A DNA stretch of 64,000 bases from Neorhizobium tomejilense (GCA_002968845.1 PVBG01000006.1:186001-250000); one strand, 5' to 3'. Counted from the stretch's first letter, positions 37,378 to 45,730 are shown. Translations and numbers: made by a program. The notes: generated by a model not told the origin, from the sequence alone.

Positions 37378-39519
37378 TCACTGCACCACGAATAGCGCGT
37401 CGAGAGCCAAAGCCCCGTCCCCCTCGCCATAGACAACGAGCGGGTTGATATCGACCTCGACGATCTGAGGCTGTGAGCGCATCAGCGCGCCGAGCTTGAC
37501 GACCACGTCGGCGATCGCCTCGACATCGCGCGCCGGGTGGCCACGGAAGGCGCCCAGCAGCTTCGAAGCCTTCAGCTTGCGGATTTCGGCGATCGCCCGC
37601 TCGCGGCTGATATCGTCCGGCAGCAGGCGGGCATCGGCGAGAGCCTCGATCCAGACGCCGCCGAGGCCGACCAGTACGACCGGACCCCATTGCGGATCGC
37701 GCTTGGCGCCGACCACCATTTCGAGGCCCTGGCGCGCCATGCCCTCGATCAGCACGCCGTCGAGCTCAAGGCCCGGCTTGTGCCTGGCAATGCTGGCATA
37801 CATCTTTTCATGCGCCGCCCGCAGCGCCGGCTCGTCGGCGATATTGACGATGACGCCGCCGACATCGCTCTTGTGGGCGAGTTCGGCCGCCTGCGCCTTC
37901 ATGACCACCGGATAACCGACATCGGCTGCGATCGTCGCGGCTTCGTCGGCGGATTTGGCCAAAGCGCCCTTCGGGATGTGGATGCCGAGATCGGCAAGGA
38001 TACGCTTGCCTTCATACTCGACCACGAGACCGGAAGGTGGCAGTTTGGCGATCCGTTCGCCTTCCGGCGCCCGGTCCTTGGTGGCGGCGAGCGCAGCCGC
38101 ATAGTTCATCACCACTGCCATGGCGCGCATGGCGCGTTCTGGCGAGCGGAAGAATGGGATACCGCTGTCGCGCACCGCCTTCATGAAGGTCGGGTCGAGC
38201 GGATAGTCATCGCCGACAATGTTGAGGATGACGGGCTTCGTCGCGGTCGCGGCGACCGGGATGATGGCGTCCGACTTCTTGATCTGCATCGGCGGTGAGC
38301 CGCCCGCGTGCGACAGGAATACGATGCCCACATTCGGATCCTTCAGCATGGATGCCGTGGACGTTCCGAAAATACCTGGATTGGAGAAGCCGGTCGTGCC
38401 GATGTCGAACGGGTTGTCGACATGGACGTAAGGCGGCACTTGCGTCGCAAGCTCGGCATGCACCTCGTCCGACAGCGTCGCGATCGGCAGGCCGACGCGC
38501 TCGCAGAAATCGAAGCAGAGGCCGCGGATGGCGCCCGAATTGGTGACGATGCCAGCCTCGCCCGGCGGCGGCGACGGATAACGCGCCAGGATGGCGGTGA
38601 CGTCGAACAGCTCGTCGGTCGTCTCGACTAGCGCGACGGCCTCGTTGCGCACGGCCGTCTGCATCAGCGCATGGTCGCCGGCAAGCGCGCCGGTATGCGA
38701 TTGCGCTGCCTGCTTGCCGCGCTCGCTGGAGCCCGGATGCAGCATGACGATCGGCTTGCCAAGCTCTCGGGCGCGCCGCGCCACGGCGAGGAACTTTTGG
38801 GGGTTCTTGACCTGTTCGACATAGACGGCGACGGCGGCGTTGTCCTTGTCCTCGATCAGCCAGGCGACCAGGTCCTCGGCGGCGATCACTGCCTCGTTGC
38901 CGGTGGCGATGACGTAGGAGACCGCGATATCGCGCGAATGCATGGCGAAGCGGATATTGGCCGCCGTAGCGCCGCTCTGGGCGACGATAGCCACTCTGGA
39001 GCGCTCGCCGACGCCGCGCAGGTCGACGGGCTCGAAGGTCAGCGGAATGCCGTCGACATAATTGGTATAGCCCATGCAGTTCGGTCCGAGCATCGCCATG
39101 CCCGCCTTGCGGCAGATTTCGGCAAGCTCGTCCTGCTGTCGGCGGCCCTCCTCGCCGGCTTCGGCGAAACCGGAAGAATAGACGATGACGCCCGCCACAT
39201 CCCGCTCGACGCAGGCAAGAACCGAGTCCTTGATCGCCACCTGCGGCACGATGAGGATCACCACATCGACGCCCTTTGGCAGGTCGGCGATGGTCTTCAC
39301 GCAGGCGCGGCCATTGATCTCATCGCGCGAACGGCTGACGAGATGCAGGTCGCCTGCATATTTGAAGAGTTCGAGATTGGCGAGCACGCCGCCGCCGATC
39401 GAAGCGGGATCCGGCGACGCGCCCACGATCGCGATCGATCGTGGGCGCAGCAGACGGTCGAGATCGAACGGCTTGGCCGGATCGAGCGTCTTGGGAGCGG
39501 TGGTCATCGTATCAGCCAT
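37378..39519 (-). CDS. ADP-forming acyl-CoA synthetase (feruloyl-CoA synthetase candidate)
   Basis: 713-aa single-chain enzyme of the NDP-forming acyl-CoA synthetase superfamily. Domain order is CoA-binding Rossmann domain (SIAIVGASPDPASIGG near residue 30), ligase domain with the phospho-His site SHTGALAG (His275), and a C-terminal ATP-grasp domain. The ATG at 39519 is preferred; a GTG at 39528 is possible. FerA of Sphingobium SYK-6 belongs to this superfamily, and the two flanking hydratase/lyases suggest hydroxycinnamate activation. The substrate is inferred. Confidence 0.88.
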   Translation of the reverse strand: MADTMTTAPKTLDPAKPFDLDRLLRPRSIAIVGASPDPASIGGGVLANLELFKYAGDLHLVSRSRDEINGRACVKTIADLPKGVDVVILIVPQVAIKDSVLACVERDVAGVIVYSSGFAEAGEEGRRQQDELAEICRKAGMAMLGPNCMGYTNYVDGIPLTFEPVDLRGVGERSRVAIVAQSGATAANIRFAMHSRDIAVSYVIATGNEAVIAAEDLVAWLIEDKDNAAVAVYVEQVKNPQKFLAVARRARELGKPIVMLHPGSSERGKQAAQSHTGALAGDHALMQTAVRNEAVALVETTDELFDVTAILARYPSPPPGEAGIVTNSGAIRGLCFDFCERVGLPIATLSDEVHAELATQVPPYVHVDNPFDIGTTGFSNPGIFGTSTASMLKDPNVGIVFLSHAGGSPPMQIKKSDAIIPVAATATKPVILNIVGDDYPLDPTFMKAVRDSGIPFFRSPERAMRAMAVVMNYAAALAATKDRAPEGERIAKLPPSGLVVEYEGKRILADLGIHIPKGALAKSADEAATIAADVGYPVVMKAQAAELAHKSDVGGVIVNIADEPALRAAHEKMYASIARHKPGLELDGVLIEGMARQGLEMVVGAKRDPQWGPVVLVGLGGVWIEALADARLLPDDISRERAIAEIRKLKASKLLGAFRGHPARDVEAIADVVVKLGALMRSQPQIVEVDINPLVVYGEGDGALALDALFVVQ

Positions 39520-39531
39520 GGGAGCCACTTC

Positions 39532-40392
39532 TTAGTCGCGACGGTAGGCACCGAGGCCCGGGCGGAAGGATTTCTCATCCAGGAACTGACTCATGCCGGT
39601 ATTGCGGCCGTTCTCCGGGTCGCGGAGCTCCGTCTGATCGGACTTCGCCATCAGGTATTCGCCGGCCTGTTCCCAGGTGAGGTCGCGGGTGAAACGGCAG
39701 GCGGTCTTCGCCTGGCGCAGCACGAAGGGGTTCTTGCCGATCAGCGTCATGGCGAGCTTGCGGGTCTCAGCCCTCAACTCGTCCGGCGAAACGGCCTTGT
39801 TGACCAGCTTCATGTCCGCAGCCTGCTGGCCGGTGAAGGTTTCCCCGGTCATGATGTAATACATGGCGTCGCGGAAGCTCATCGTCTCCAGCACCGACTT
39901 GGTGACGATACCGGCCGGGATGATGCCCCAGTTGATTTCAGAAAGGCCGAAGATGGCGTCTTCCGAGGCGATGGCCAGGTCGCAGCCAACCAGGAACTGG
40001 AAGGCGCCGCCAAAACACCAGCCGTTGACCATGGAGATGGTCGGCTTCGGGAAATACATCATCCGGCGCCACTGCCATGCGGCGTTCGCCCGGAACAGGC
40101 GTTCGCGCTGGATCGGCGGTACCTTGTCGGTAGCGCGGAAATATTCCTTGAGGTCCATGCCGGCCGAGAAGGATTCGCCGGCGCCGGTGACAACCATCAC
40201 CTTGCAGCGGTCGTCTTCTTCCAGCGCGTCCATGATCGCGTTCATTTCCCAGACGATGCCCGGGTTGATGGCGTTGCGCTGCTTCGGACGGTTGAGCGTC
40301 ACCCAGGCGATGCCCTCGTCGAAATCCACGGTAACATATTCGCCCCACTTGCCATTGTTCTGGCCAGCGGCAGCGGATTCGGTCTTTTCCAT
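39532..40392 (-). CDS. p-Hydroxycinnamoyl-CoA hydratase/lyase, paralogue 2
   Basis: 286-aa crotonase-fold protein of the same subfamily as the gene at 34879, with GMDLKEYFR, MVNGWCFGGAF, FGLSEINWG (catalytic Glu152) and MTGETFTG. By alignment to the recalled Pseudomonas enzyme, the Ser123 position is Gln132 and Tyr239 is Met248, so the active site differs both from the classic enzyme and from its paralogue. The synthetase gene starts 12 bp after its stop. Likely first gene of the phenylpropanoid operon, downstream of a large inverted repeat. Confidence 0.88.
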   Translation of the reverse strand: MEKTESAAAGQNNGKWGEYVTVDFDEGIAWVTLNRPKQRNAINPGIVWEMNAIMDALEEDDRCKVMVVTGAGESFSAGMDLKEYFRATDKVPPIQRERLFRANAAWQWRRMMYFPKPTISMVNGWCFGGAFQFLVGCDLAIASEDAIFGLSEINWGIIPAGIVTKSVLETMSFRDAMYYIMTGETFTGQQAADMKLVNKAVSPDELRAETRKLAMTLIGKNPFVLRQAKTACRFTRDLTWEQAGEYLMAKSDQTELRDPENGRNTGMSQFLDEKSFRPGLGAYRRD

Positions 40393-40440
40393 AGCAAATT
40401 CTCCCTACTGGGGAAATGGATATCAGGGACCCGAATATAG

Positions 40441-40488
40441 GTCAAGCGGCTTTCAGTTTCAGGCGCGGCGAAAAGAAAGCCGTTTGAC
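40441..40488. promoter_or_regulatory. Long inverted repeat upstream of the hydroxycinnamate operon
   Basis: Two 14-bp arms match at 13 of 14 bases: GTCAAGCGGCTTTC (40441-40454) and GAAAGCCGTTTGAC (40475-40488), separated by 20 bp. It is in the 114-bp spacer between the SDR gene and paralogue 2 of the hydratase/lyase, about 49-96 bp before that start codon. It could be a regulator-binding pair or an RNA hairpin; there is no T-run. The element is direct sequence; its role is inferred. Confidence 0.6.
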
Positions 40489-40506
40489 GTCGTGCTGAAC
40501 CGATGC

Positions 40507-41235
40507 TTAACCGCGGCCGAGGAACGGCATTTCGACCGGCAGGATGATGCTCTCGTAGAGGTTCACGTCGTCGGGCAGCGTCGCCATCAGCACGACGATC
40601 CGCGCTACATCCAGAGGCATCATGGTTGCGGGCCGGACCTTGTCGGTGACGCCGGGAACCAGCGAGCTGACCGTCGAGCCCGGATGCACCATGGAGACCG
40701 CAATGCCGTGCTCGCGGCCGTCGACGGCGAGCGAACGGGTAAGGCCCTCGAGCGCGAACTTGCTCGCCGTATAGGCGGCGGTATGGCCGCGCGGAACCTT
40801 CGACGACAGGCTGCCCATGTTGATGATCCGGCCGCGCTTCTGTTCCTGCATGATGACGAAGGCGGCGCGGCTGCAATAAAAGACAGAGTGCAAATTTGCC
40901 CCGATTACCTCGTGCCAGCGCTCATTGGTGAGCTTTTCGACCGGCGTATGGTCGGCGATGCCGGCATTGTTGATCAGAATGTCGAGCCGGCCATATTTTT
41001 CCTTCACCGTGGCGAACAGCTTTTCGACCTGCGCGTCGTCGGTGACGTCGGTCGGCACGACGAACGCATGACCGCCTTCTGCCTCGATCTCGGCCGCCAG
41101 TTTTTCAAGCTTGTCGGCGCTGCGGGCGGCAAGCACGGTGACGGCACCCTCCGTGGCAATCGCCTTGGCGATGCCCCAGCCGATGCCCGAGCTGGCGCCA
41201 GTGACAATGGCAATGCGGTCCTTGATCGAAATCAT
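40507..41235 (-). CDS. SDR family oxidoreductase
   Basis: 242-aa classical short-chain dehydrogenase. It has TGASSGIGWG at residues 13-22, the NNAGIAD motif near 89-95, a catalytic Ser and YTASK (Tyr near residue 151), and ends MPFLGRG. GAGGAGGG precedes the ATG. It follows the LuxR-type gene by 26 bp. In an aromatic cluster it could oxidise a hydroxyacyl or alcohol intermediate; substrate is not assignable. Confidence 0.92.
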   Translation of the reverse strand: MISIKDRIAIVTGASSGIGWGIAKAIATEGAVTVLAARSADKLEKLAAEIEAEGGHAFVVPTDVTDDAQVEKLFATVKEKYGRLDILINNAGIADHTPVEKLTNERWHEVIGANLHSVFYCSRAAFVIMQEQKRGRIINMGSLSSKVPRGHTAAYTASKFALEGLTRSLAVDGREHGIAVSMVHPGSTVSSLVPGVTDKVRPATMMPLDVARIVVLMATLPDDVNLYESIILPVEMPFLGRG

Positions 41236-41261
41236 CTCAAATCCCTCCTCAAAATGATGCG

Positions 41262-42113
41262 TTAGACGCGCGAAATTCCTTCATAAAGCGCCTCGAGCCC
41301 GCGCCGGTCGCTGACCCCCAGCTTGCGATAGGCGCGCTGACGGTAGGTGACGATGCTCGAAAGCGCGAGCCCGACTTTTTCGGAAATTTCCCGATGTGTG
41401 CGGCCGAGCAGCAGGCCGGCGGAAACCTCTGCCTCACGGCCCGAAAGCGCAAATCCTGCCTGCAGCAGCCGCCCGGCGATCTCCTGCTGTGGCGGATGCA
41501 GCGGCGCCGTCTGCGGCCTGCCCTGGAGCCGCACATGCTTGACGACCATGGCCATCAAGAGCGGCGCGGAGGCTTCCAGCCGTTCGACCGCGGAGAGCGG
41601 GAACGGACCGTTTTCGCGGGTGCGATAGAGACTGGCGAAGATCCGCGGTTCCTCCGAGTGATAGATGGTCAGGCGTTCGAGCACATGGGCGCGCTCGTAA
41701 CAGTCGCGGCGGTATTCGGGGTCGCGGATGCCATTCCAGGCCTGGCGGATGACCTGCACCTTGGCAAGTCCGGGGCCTGCGTTCAGCATCTGGCGGGTCA
41801 CCCGGTCGCGCAGCCAGTAACGGCGGGCATAGTCGAGCGAGGCGCGCTCGGCAAAGCCCGGAATGGTCGAGTGATAACCGCAGGCGAAGAGATAGGTGAG
41901 CGACCCATCCTCCTCGGCCTGGAAGGCGGAACAGAAATCGGTGCCGGCGATACCGCGCAGCGTCTCCAGCAATTTTTCGGGGAAGCCGGGCTCGCCGACT
42001 TCGTCCATGAGGGCAGCCATGACGGTCACGTTGTCTCCATCAAGCGCAGGCATTGACGCCTCCAGGGTTGAGAACAGATCTCTGGTGAGCATGTCCACCT
42101 GCAAGGTGGACAT
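41262..42113 (-). CDS. LuxR-type transcriptional regulator
   Basis: 283-aa regulator with a C-terminal LuxR/GerE HTH (LSGREAEVSAGLLLGRTHREISEKVGLA, then SSIVTYRQRAYRKLGVSDRR; about residues 215-275). The N-terminal ~190 residues match no obvious autoinducer or REC domain. Start is uncertain: ATG at 42113 or at 42092, both with weak ribosome sites and both at the ends of a perfect palindrome. It heads the minus-strand cluster and is divergent from a VOC gene, so it probably controls one or both. Confidence 0.87.
   Translation of the reverse strand: MSTLQVDMLTRDLFSTLEASMPALDGDNVTVMAALMDEVGEPGFPEKLLETLRGIAGTDFCSAFQAEEDGSLTYLFACGYHSTIPGFAERASLDYARRYWLRDRVTRQMLNAGPGLAKVQVIRQAWNGIRDPEYRRDCYERAHVLERLTIYHSEEPRIFASLYRTRENGPFPLSAVERLEASAPLLMAMVVKHVRLQGRPQTAPLHPPQQEIAGRLLQAGFALSGREAEVSAGLLLGRTHREISEKVGLALSSIVTYRQRAYRKLGVSDRRGLEALYEGISRV
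42091..42113. promoter_or_regulatory. Perfect 10-bp inverted repeat at the LuxR-type gene start
   Basis: ATGTCCACCT and AGGTGGACAT with a 3-bp centre, 23 bp in all. It covers both candidate start codons of the LuxR-type gene and lies 65 bp before the divergent VOC gene. It may be an autoregulatory operator or a translation-blocking hairpin. Confidence 0.65.
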
Positions 42114-42177
42114 GGGAGGGTCGGCAAAGGCCTAACATCACGGCCAATGCAACAAGCCTGGATATGGAGGAACCACC

Positions 42178-42711
42178 ATGGTTGACGCACCAAAGCTTCG
42201 CAAACTCTATCACTTTTCCTACCCTTGCCGCGATGGCGAGGAGACCCGCAAGTTCTACGAGGACCTGCTTGGCCTGCCGCTGGTCAACTGCATGACCGCC
42301 GACAAGGTGCCGTCGACGGGCGAAGAAAAGCCCTACGCGCATTTCTTCTTCGAAATGGGCGACGGCTCCTACATGGCCTTCTTCGACCTCGGCGAAAACA
42401 TCATGCCGCTTCCCTCGCCGAACACGCCGGACTGGGTCCAGCACTTCGCGATGGAGGTCGATTCCGTCGAGGAGGTCCTGAAGTTCAAGAAGCGGTTGCA
42501 GGATGCCGGCGTGAAGACGACCGATGTCATCGACCACGAGTTCATCAACTCGATCTACTTCTTCGACCCGAACGGCCTGCGCCTGGAAATCACCGCACGC
42601 ACAGAAGAGCCCGGCTATCTGGAACAGGCCGCTTCGGAAGCTCATGACGCGATGAAGGGATGGGTTCAGAAGAAGGCCGGCATGATCGCCAGGAAATCGG
42701 CTGCGGTCTGA
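42178..42711 (+). CDS. VOC family protein, putative metal-dependent enzyme
   Basis: 177-aa two-module VOC-fold protein. Likely metal ligands are His12 (LYHFSYPCRD), His89 (VQHFAMEV) and Glu137 (GLRLEITA), the His/His/Glu set of extradiol dioxygenases and glyoxalases. A C-terminal helix of about 35 residues follows the fold. GGAGG is near the ATG. Divergent from the LuxR-type regulator beside aromatic-acid genes; extradiol ring cleavage or isomerisation is possible but unproven. Confidence 0.85.
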   Translation: MVDAPKLRKLYHFSYPCRDGEETRKFYEDLLGLPLVNCMTADKVPSTGEEKPYAHFFFEMGDGSYMAFFDLGENIMPLPSPNTPDWVQHFAMEVDSVEEVLKFKKRLQDAGVKTTDVIDHEFINSIYFFDPNGLRLEITARTEEPGYLEQAASEAHDAMKGWVQKKAGMIARKSAAV

Positions 42712-42740
42712 GGCCTGGCCCCTGCCTTTGAGAGAGAAAG

Positions 42741-42760
42741 CAGTCCTCTGACGAGGACTG
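42741..42760 (+). promoter_or_regulatory. Hairpin after the VOC gene
   Basis: Perfect 8-bp inverted repeat CAGTCCTC/GAGGACTG with a 4-nt loop, 29 bp after the VOC stop. No T-run follows; instead the third RIME-like repeat starts at once. Confidence 0.55.
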
Positions 42761-42761
42761 T

Positions 42762-42883
42762 CCCCCTCACCCCACCTCCGCTCCGCTCGGTGGCCCTCTC
42801 CCCGAGGGGAGAGGATATCCGAGACGCTGCGGCATACTTCTTCTCCCCAGCGGGGAGAAGGTGTCGGCAGGCGGATGAGGGGG
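42762..42883. repeat. RIME-like palindromic intergenic repeat, copy 3
   Basis: About 122 bp, the same orientation and same two internal hairpins as copies 1 and 2, ending GGCGGATGAGGGGG. It occupies most of the 326-bp gap between the VOC gene and the alpha/beta hydrolase gene (minus strand), between the VOC stop and a T-run terminator at 42938. The rest of the gap holds nothing recognisable. Confidence 0.85.
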
Positions 42884-42937
42884 TGCGCAGCCAGGTATGA
42901 TCGCCTTGTTTGCAAGGCATGTGCGGAAGAAACAGAG

Positions 42938-42975
42938 GCACCACCGATCCAGCCTGGATGGTGGTGCTTTTCTTT
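42938..42975 (+). terminator. Probable terminator downstream of the VOC gene and repeat
   Basis: Near-perfect stem of GCACCACC-G-ATCCA against TGGAT-GGTGGTGC (one bulge) and then TTTTCTTT. The T-run is on the plus strand, so it would stop VOC transcription, but it lies 227 bp beyond the stop, with the repeat in between. Confidence 0.7.
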
Positions 42976-43037
42976 GAAGCTCACGGTCAAACCTCCCGAT
43001 GGTCCGGAGCCCGCTCCCGACGAACGCCGGACTGGTT

Positions 43038-44216
43038 TCATGCCAGCAGACCCTGCCGCTTGCTCCAGTCGATCACCCGGTCGATGCAGGCTTTTAAGAG
43101 TTCCGGCTGGCCGAGGTAATAGTGGGTCGCGTGCGGGATCGTCATGTATTCCTTGTTCTCGGTGGCGAGCGCTGCCCGGATTGTCGGATTGTGGGTCGCC
43201 GGGACAGCCTCGTCGGCATTGTTCTCGATCTGCAGCACCGGCGAGCGCTTGATCAGCGCCGCGTTCATCGGCCCCTTGGCATTCGACAGGTCGTAGCTCC
43301 ACTGGGAAAGCCACGAACGCAGCGTCGTGAAGCGGGCAAGCCCGACCGGCCCGACATTGACGGTGCGCGGATCACCCATATAGCTCTTGCCGATCGGCCG
43401 GTCATTCGGGTCGATGGTGCCGTCGAACCAGCGCACGTCGCACATGGTGCGGTGGACGATGAAGGCGCGCTCCTGCTCGAACGAACCGCGGCGCTTCAGC
43501 TCCGCCAGCATGTCGAGCGCCCAATGGGTGATCTTGCGGTTGCGGGCGACCTGGGCGGCCCGGAAGCGCTGGATGAATTCCGCCGAATAGGGTGGCTGGT
43601 GCGGGCAGTCCGGCGAATAGATATCGAATTCCGGGTCGCGGAGATCCGGGTCGAGTTCGTCGAGAACCGACGGATCGAGCCATTCGGTCAGCGTTTCGGC
43701 ACGCGACAGGTGAGCGGCGATGAAGATCACGCCGTCTGCGGGCTTGAGCCCCGCTTCGACAAGGTTGACCTCGTCGCCGGCCGGCGTATGGGTGATCGTC
43801 GGGTTCTCGGCCTGCGCCTGGTAGAACAGCGACAGCGACCCGCCGCCCGACCAGCCGACCAGCACCACCTTCTCGTAACCGAGCTCGCCACGGGCATAAT
43901 CGAGCCACTTGCCGAGGTCGATCGCCACCTTTTCCATGATGAGAGCGGTGTCGTTCTTCGGATAACGGCTGGCGGCGCAAAGCACGTGCAGGCCGGCATC
44001 GGCAAGCGCGGTCGGCATCGGCAGGAGCTGGAGCGTCGAGGTTGGGTGCATGAAGACATAGACCGTCTTCGACGGCGCGTCGGTGCCACGCAGAAGCTGG
44101 CCCTCGAGATTGACCCTGCCGGAATTGCCGGCAAAGCCGTAGGTCTCGGTATATTTCGCGGTCTCCGGAAAGGAGACGATCAGCGGGATCCGCTGCCAGT
44201 CCGCCTTGGTGGTCAT
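43038..44216 (-). CDS. Alpha/beta hydrolase
   Basis: 392-aa alpha/beta hydrolase. The nucleophile elbow GWSGGGS is near residue 124, and a late PHATHYYLG His near residue 366 fits the triad. The protein has no signal peptide and includes a long lid insertion between strands 6 and 7. Second gene after the flavin monooxygenase on the same strand, 80 bp apart. It may hydrolyse an ester, C-C bond or lactone of an aromatic intermediate; substrate unknown. Confidence 0.85.
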   Translation of the reverse strand: MTTKADWQRIPLIVSFPETAKYTETYGFAGNSGRVNLEGQLLRGTDAPSKTVYVFMHPTSTLQLLPMPTALADAGLHVLCAASRYPKNDTALIMEKVAIDLGKWLDYARGELGYEKVVLVGWSGGGSLSLFYQAQAENPTITHTPAGDEVNLVEAGLKPADGVIFIAAHLSRAETLTEWLDPSVLDELDPDLRDPEFDIYSPDCPHQPPYSAEFIQRFRAAQVARNRKITHWALDMLAELKRRGSFEQERAFIVHRTMCDVRWFDGTIDPNDRPIGKSYMGDPRTVNVGPVGLARFTTLRSWLSQWSYDLSNAKGPMNAALIKRSPVLQIENNADEAVPATHNPTIRAALATENKEYMTIPHATHYYLGQPELLKACIDRVIDWSKRQGLLA

Positions 44217-44296
44217 GATGTCCTATCCGTTATGCTTCGCCCGCTCGGCCGGTAAACCAGCGAACGGGCTTTCGAGGTTGAATTGTGATCGCCGCC

Positions 44297-45517
44297 TCAG
44301 GCGGCCGCTTCCGGCGACCTGGTTCCCGCCACGACCGGCACCGAGGTGGCGTCGTAGGTAAACAGCCATTCGTATCGCTGCTTGACCTTGTCTTCCTGCC
44401 ATTCGGCATTGACGTAGTCCTCGGCGAGCTTCGGATCCTTCAATGCGGCATTGTGGAAGCGGCTGAGATTGCCTTCCGCACCACGAACGATCTTGCCCGT
44501 GCGTTCGACGCGGGCCGCCTCGTAACAAGCAAAAGCCGCTTCGTAATTGCCGTTGTTCTCGGCAAGCGCGCGGGCGAGCACGAAACCGTCCTCGATCGCC
44601 ATCACCGCGCCCTGGGCAAGGAACGGCAATGTCGGATGGCACGCGTCTCCGAGCAGCGTCACGCGGCCGCGGGTCCAGTCGTCCATCGGCGGCCGCAGCA
44701 TCAGCGCCCACTTGTAGGGCACGTCGATTGCCTTGATCATCGTGTGGATGTCTTCGTGCCAGCCTTCATAGTCGGCAAGGCACTCTTCCACGGTGCCCGC
44801 GACCGACCAGGATTCGACCTGCCAGTCGGCGCGCTCGACGACCGAGACGTAATTCATCAGCTTGCCGCCGCGCAGAAGGTACTGGATGACGTGGCCGCCA
44901 GGACCGATCCAGTTGGTGCCGACCGGCCGCAGCATACGTTCCGGCAGGCGTTCGACCGGGATGACGCCGCGCCAGGCGACGATGCCGGTGAATTTCGGGT
45001 CGTCTCGACCGAACAGCGTCTCGCGGATCTTCGAGTGCACCCCATCGGCGCCGACGACGATATCCGAAGTGGCGGTGGTGCCGTCGGCGAAGGTGATGGT
45101 CGCGCCCTTGTCGTCCTGGGTTACCCCGACGCATTTCTTGGACAGCTTGATCGCATCGGGCTTGATGCGGCGCACGCCGGCTGCCAGCGTCTGGTGCAGG
45201 TCGTTGCGGTGGATGGTGATATAGGGGAAGCCATAGCGCTCGATGGAAAGCGGGCCGAGGTCGAACAGTTTCCAGGCCTGCCCGGTGTTCCAGAGACGAA
45301 TCTCCTTGCCCTGCGCCTGTGAGGCGATCGACATGATGTCTTCTTCGAGCCCGAGCGAAAACAGAACCCGCGTGCCGTTGGCGCTGACCTGAACGCCGGC
45401 GCCGACCTCTTTCAGCTCGACCGCCTGTTCGTACACATCGACGTCAAACCCCTGGCGGAGCAGCGACAATGCCGCCGTCAGCCCGCCAATCCCTCCTCCC
45501 ACGACAGAAATCTTCAT
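44297..45517 (-). CDS. FAD-dependent aromatic monooxygenase
   Basis: 406-aa class A flavoprotein hydroxylase like salicylate or 3-hydroxybenzoate hydroxylases. The start at 45517 puts the GGGIGG dinucleotide-binding turn near the N-terminus. The ADG motif (VVGADGVHSKIRETL) and the second FAD motif GDACHPTLPFLAQGA near residues 283-297 are present. It probably hydroxylates an aromatic acid using NAD(P)H. Divergent from tctB across a 470-bp region with two inverted repeats. Confidence 0.92.
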   Translation of the reverse strand: MKISVVGGGIGGLTAALSLLRQGFDVDVYEQAVELKEVGAGVQVSANGTRVLFSLGLEEDIMSIASQAQGKEIRLWNTGQAWKLFDLGPLSIERYGFPYITIHRNDLHQTLAAGVRRIKPDAIKLSKKCVGVTQDDKGATITFADGTTATSDIVVGADGVHSKIRETLFGRDDPKFTGIVAWRGVIPVERLPERMLRPVGTNWIGPGGHVIQYLLRGGKLMNYVSVVERADWQVESWSVAGTVEECLADYEGWHEDIHTMIKAIDVPYKWALMLRPPMDDWTRGRVTLLGDACHPTLPFLAQGAVMAIEDGFVLARALAENNGNYEAAFACYEAARVERTGKIVRGAEGNLSRFHNAALKDPKLAEDYVNAEWQEDKVKQRYEWLFTYDATSVPVVAGTRSPEAAA

Positions 45518-45730
45518 TTTTTTATCCTTTGAAATTCTGACGGACAATCTCTCCCGACGCGCATGCGCCTGTCAACTATTTTTGATAAAGTATAATTGAC
45601 TTTGTTCAAAACCAATTTCATATCTGCCCGCCGGAGCTTTCGGACAAGCCCTTGGGAGACGGCGGCTGCAATTGAAAGTTTCAATCCACAGATCAAAAAC
45701 AGGAAAGGATGTCACGAAATTACACCTGGG

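Noticed and set aside
38671..40440. 589-aa open frame opposite the acyl-CoA synthetase and hydratase/lyase genes
   Set aside because: High-GC coding DNA leaves the antisense frame open. The minus-strand genes have clear motifs, and this frame has no recognisable domain and a His/Arg/Gly-rich shadow composition.
34725..42883. The three repeats considered as CRISPR or an insertion sequence
   Set aside because: Copies are ~2.4 and ~5.4 kb apart, without regular spacers, and contain no transposase gene. They fit short palindromic intergenic repeats.
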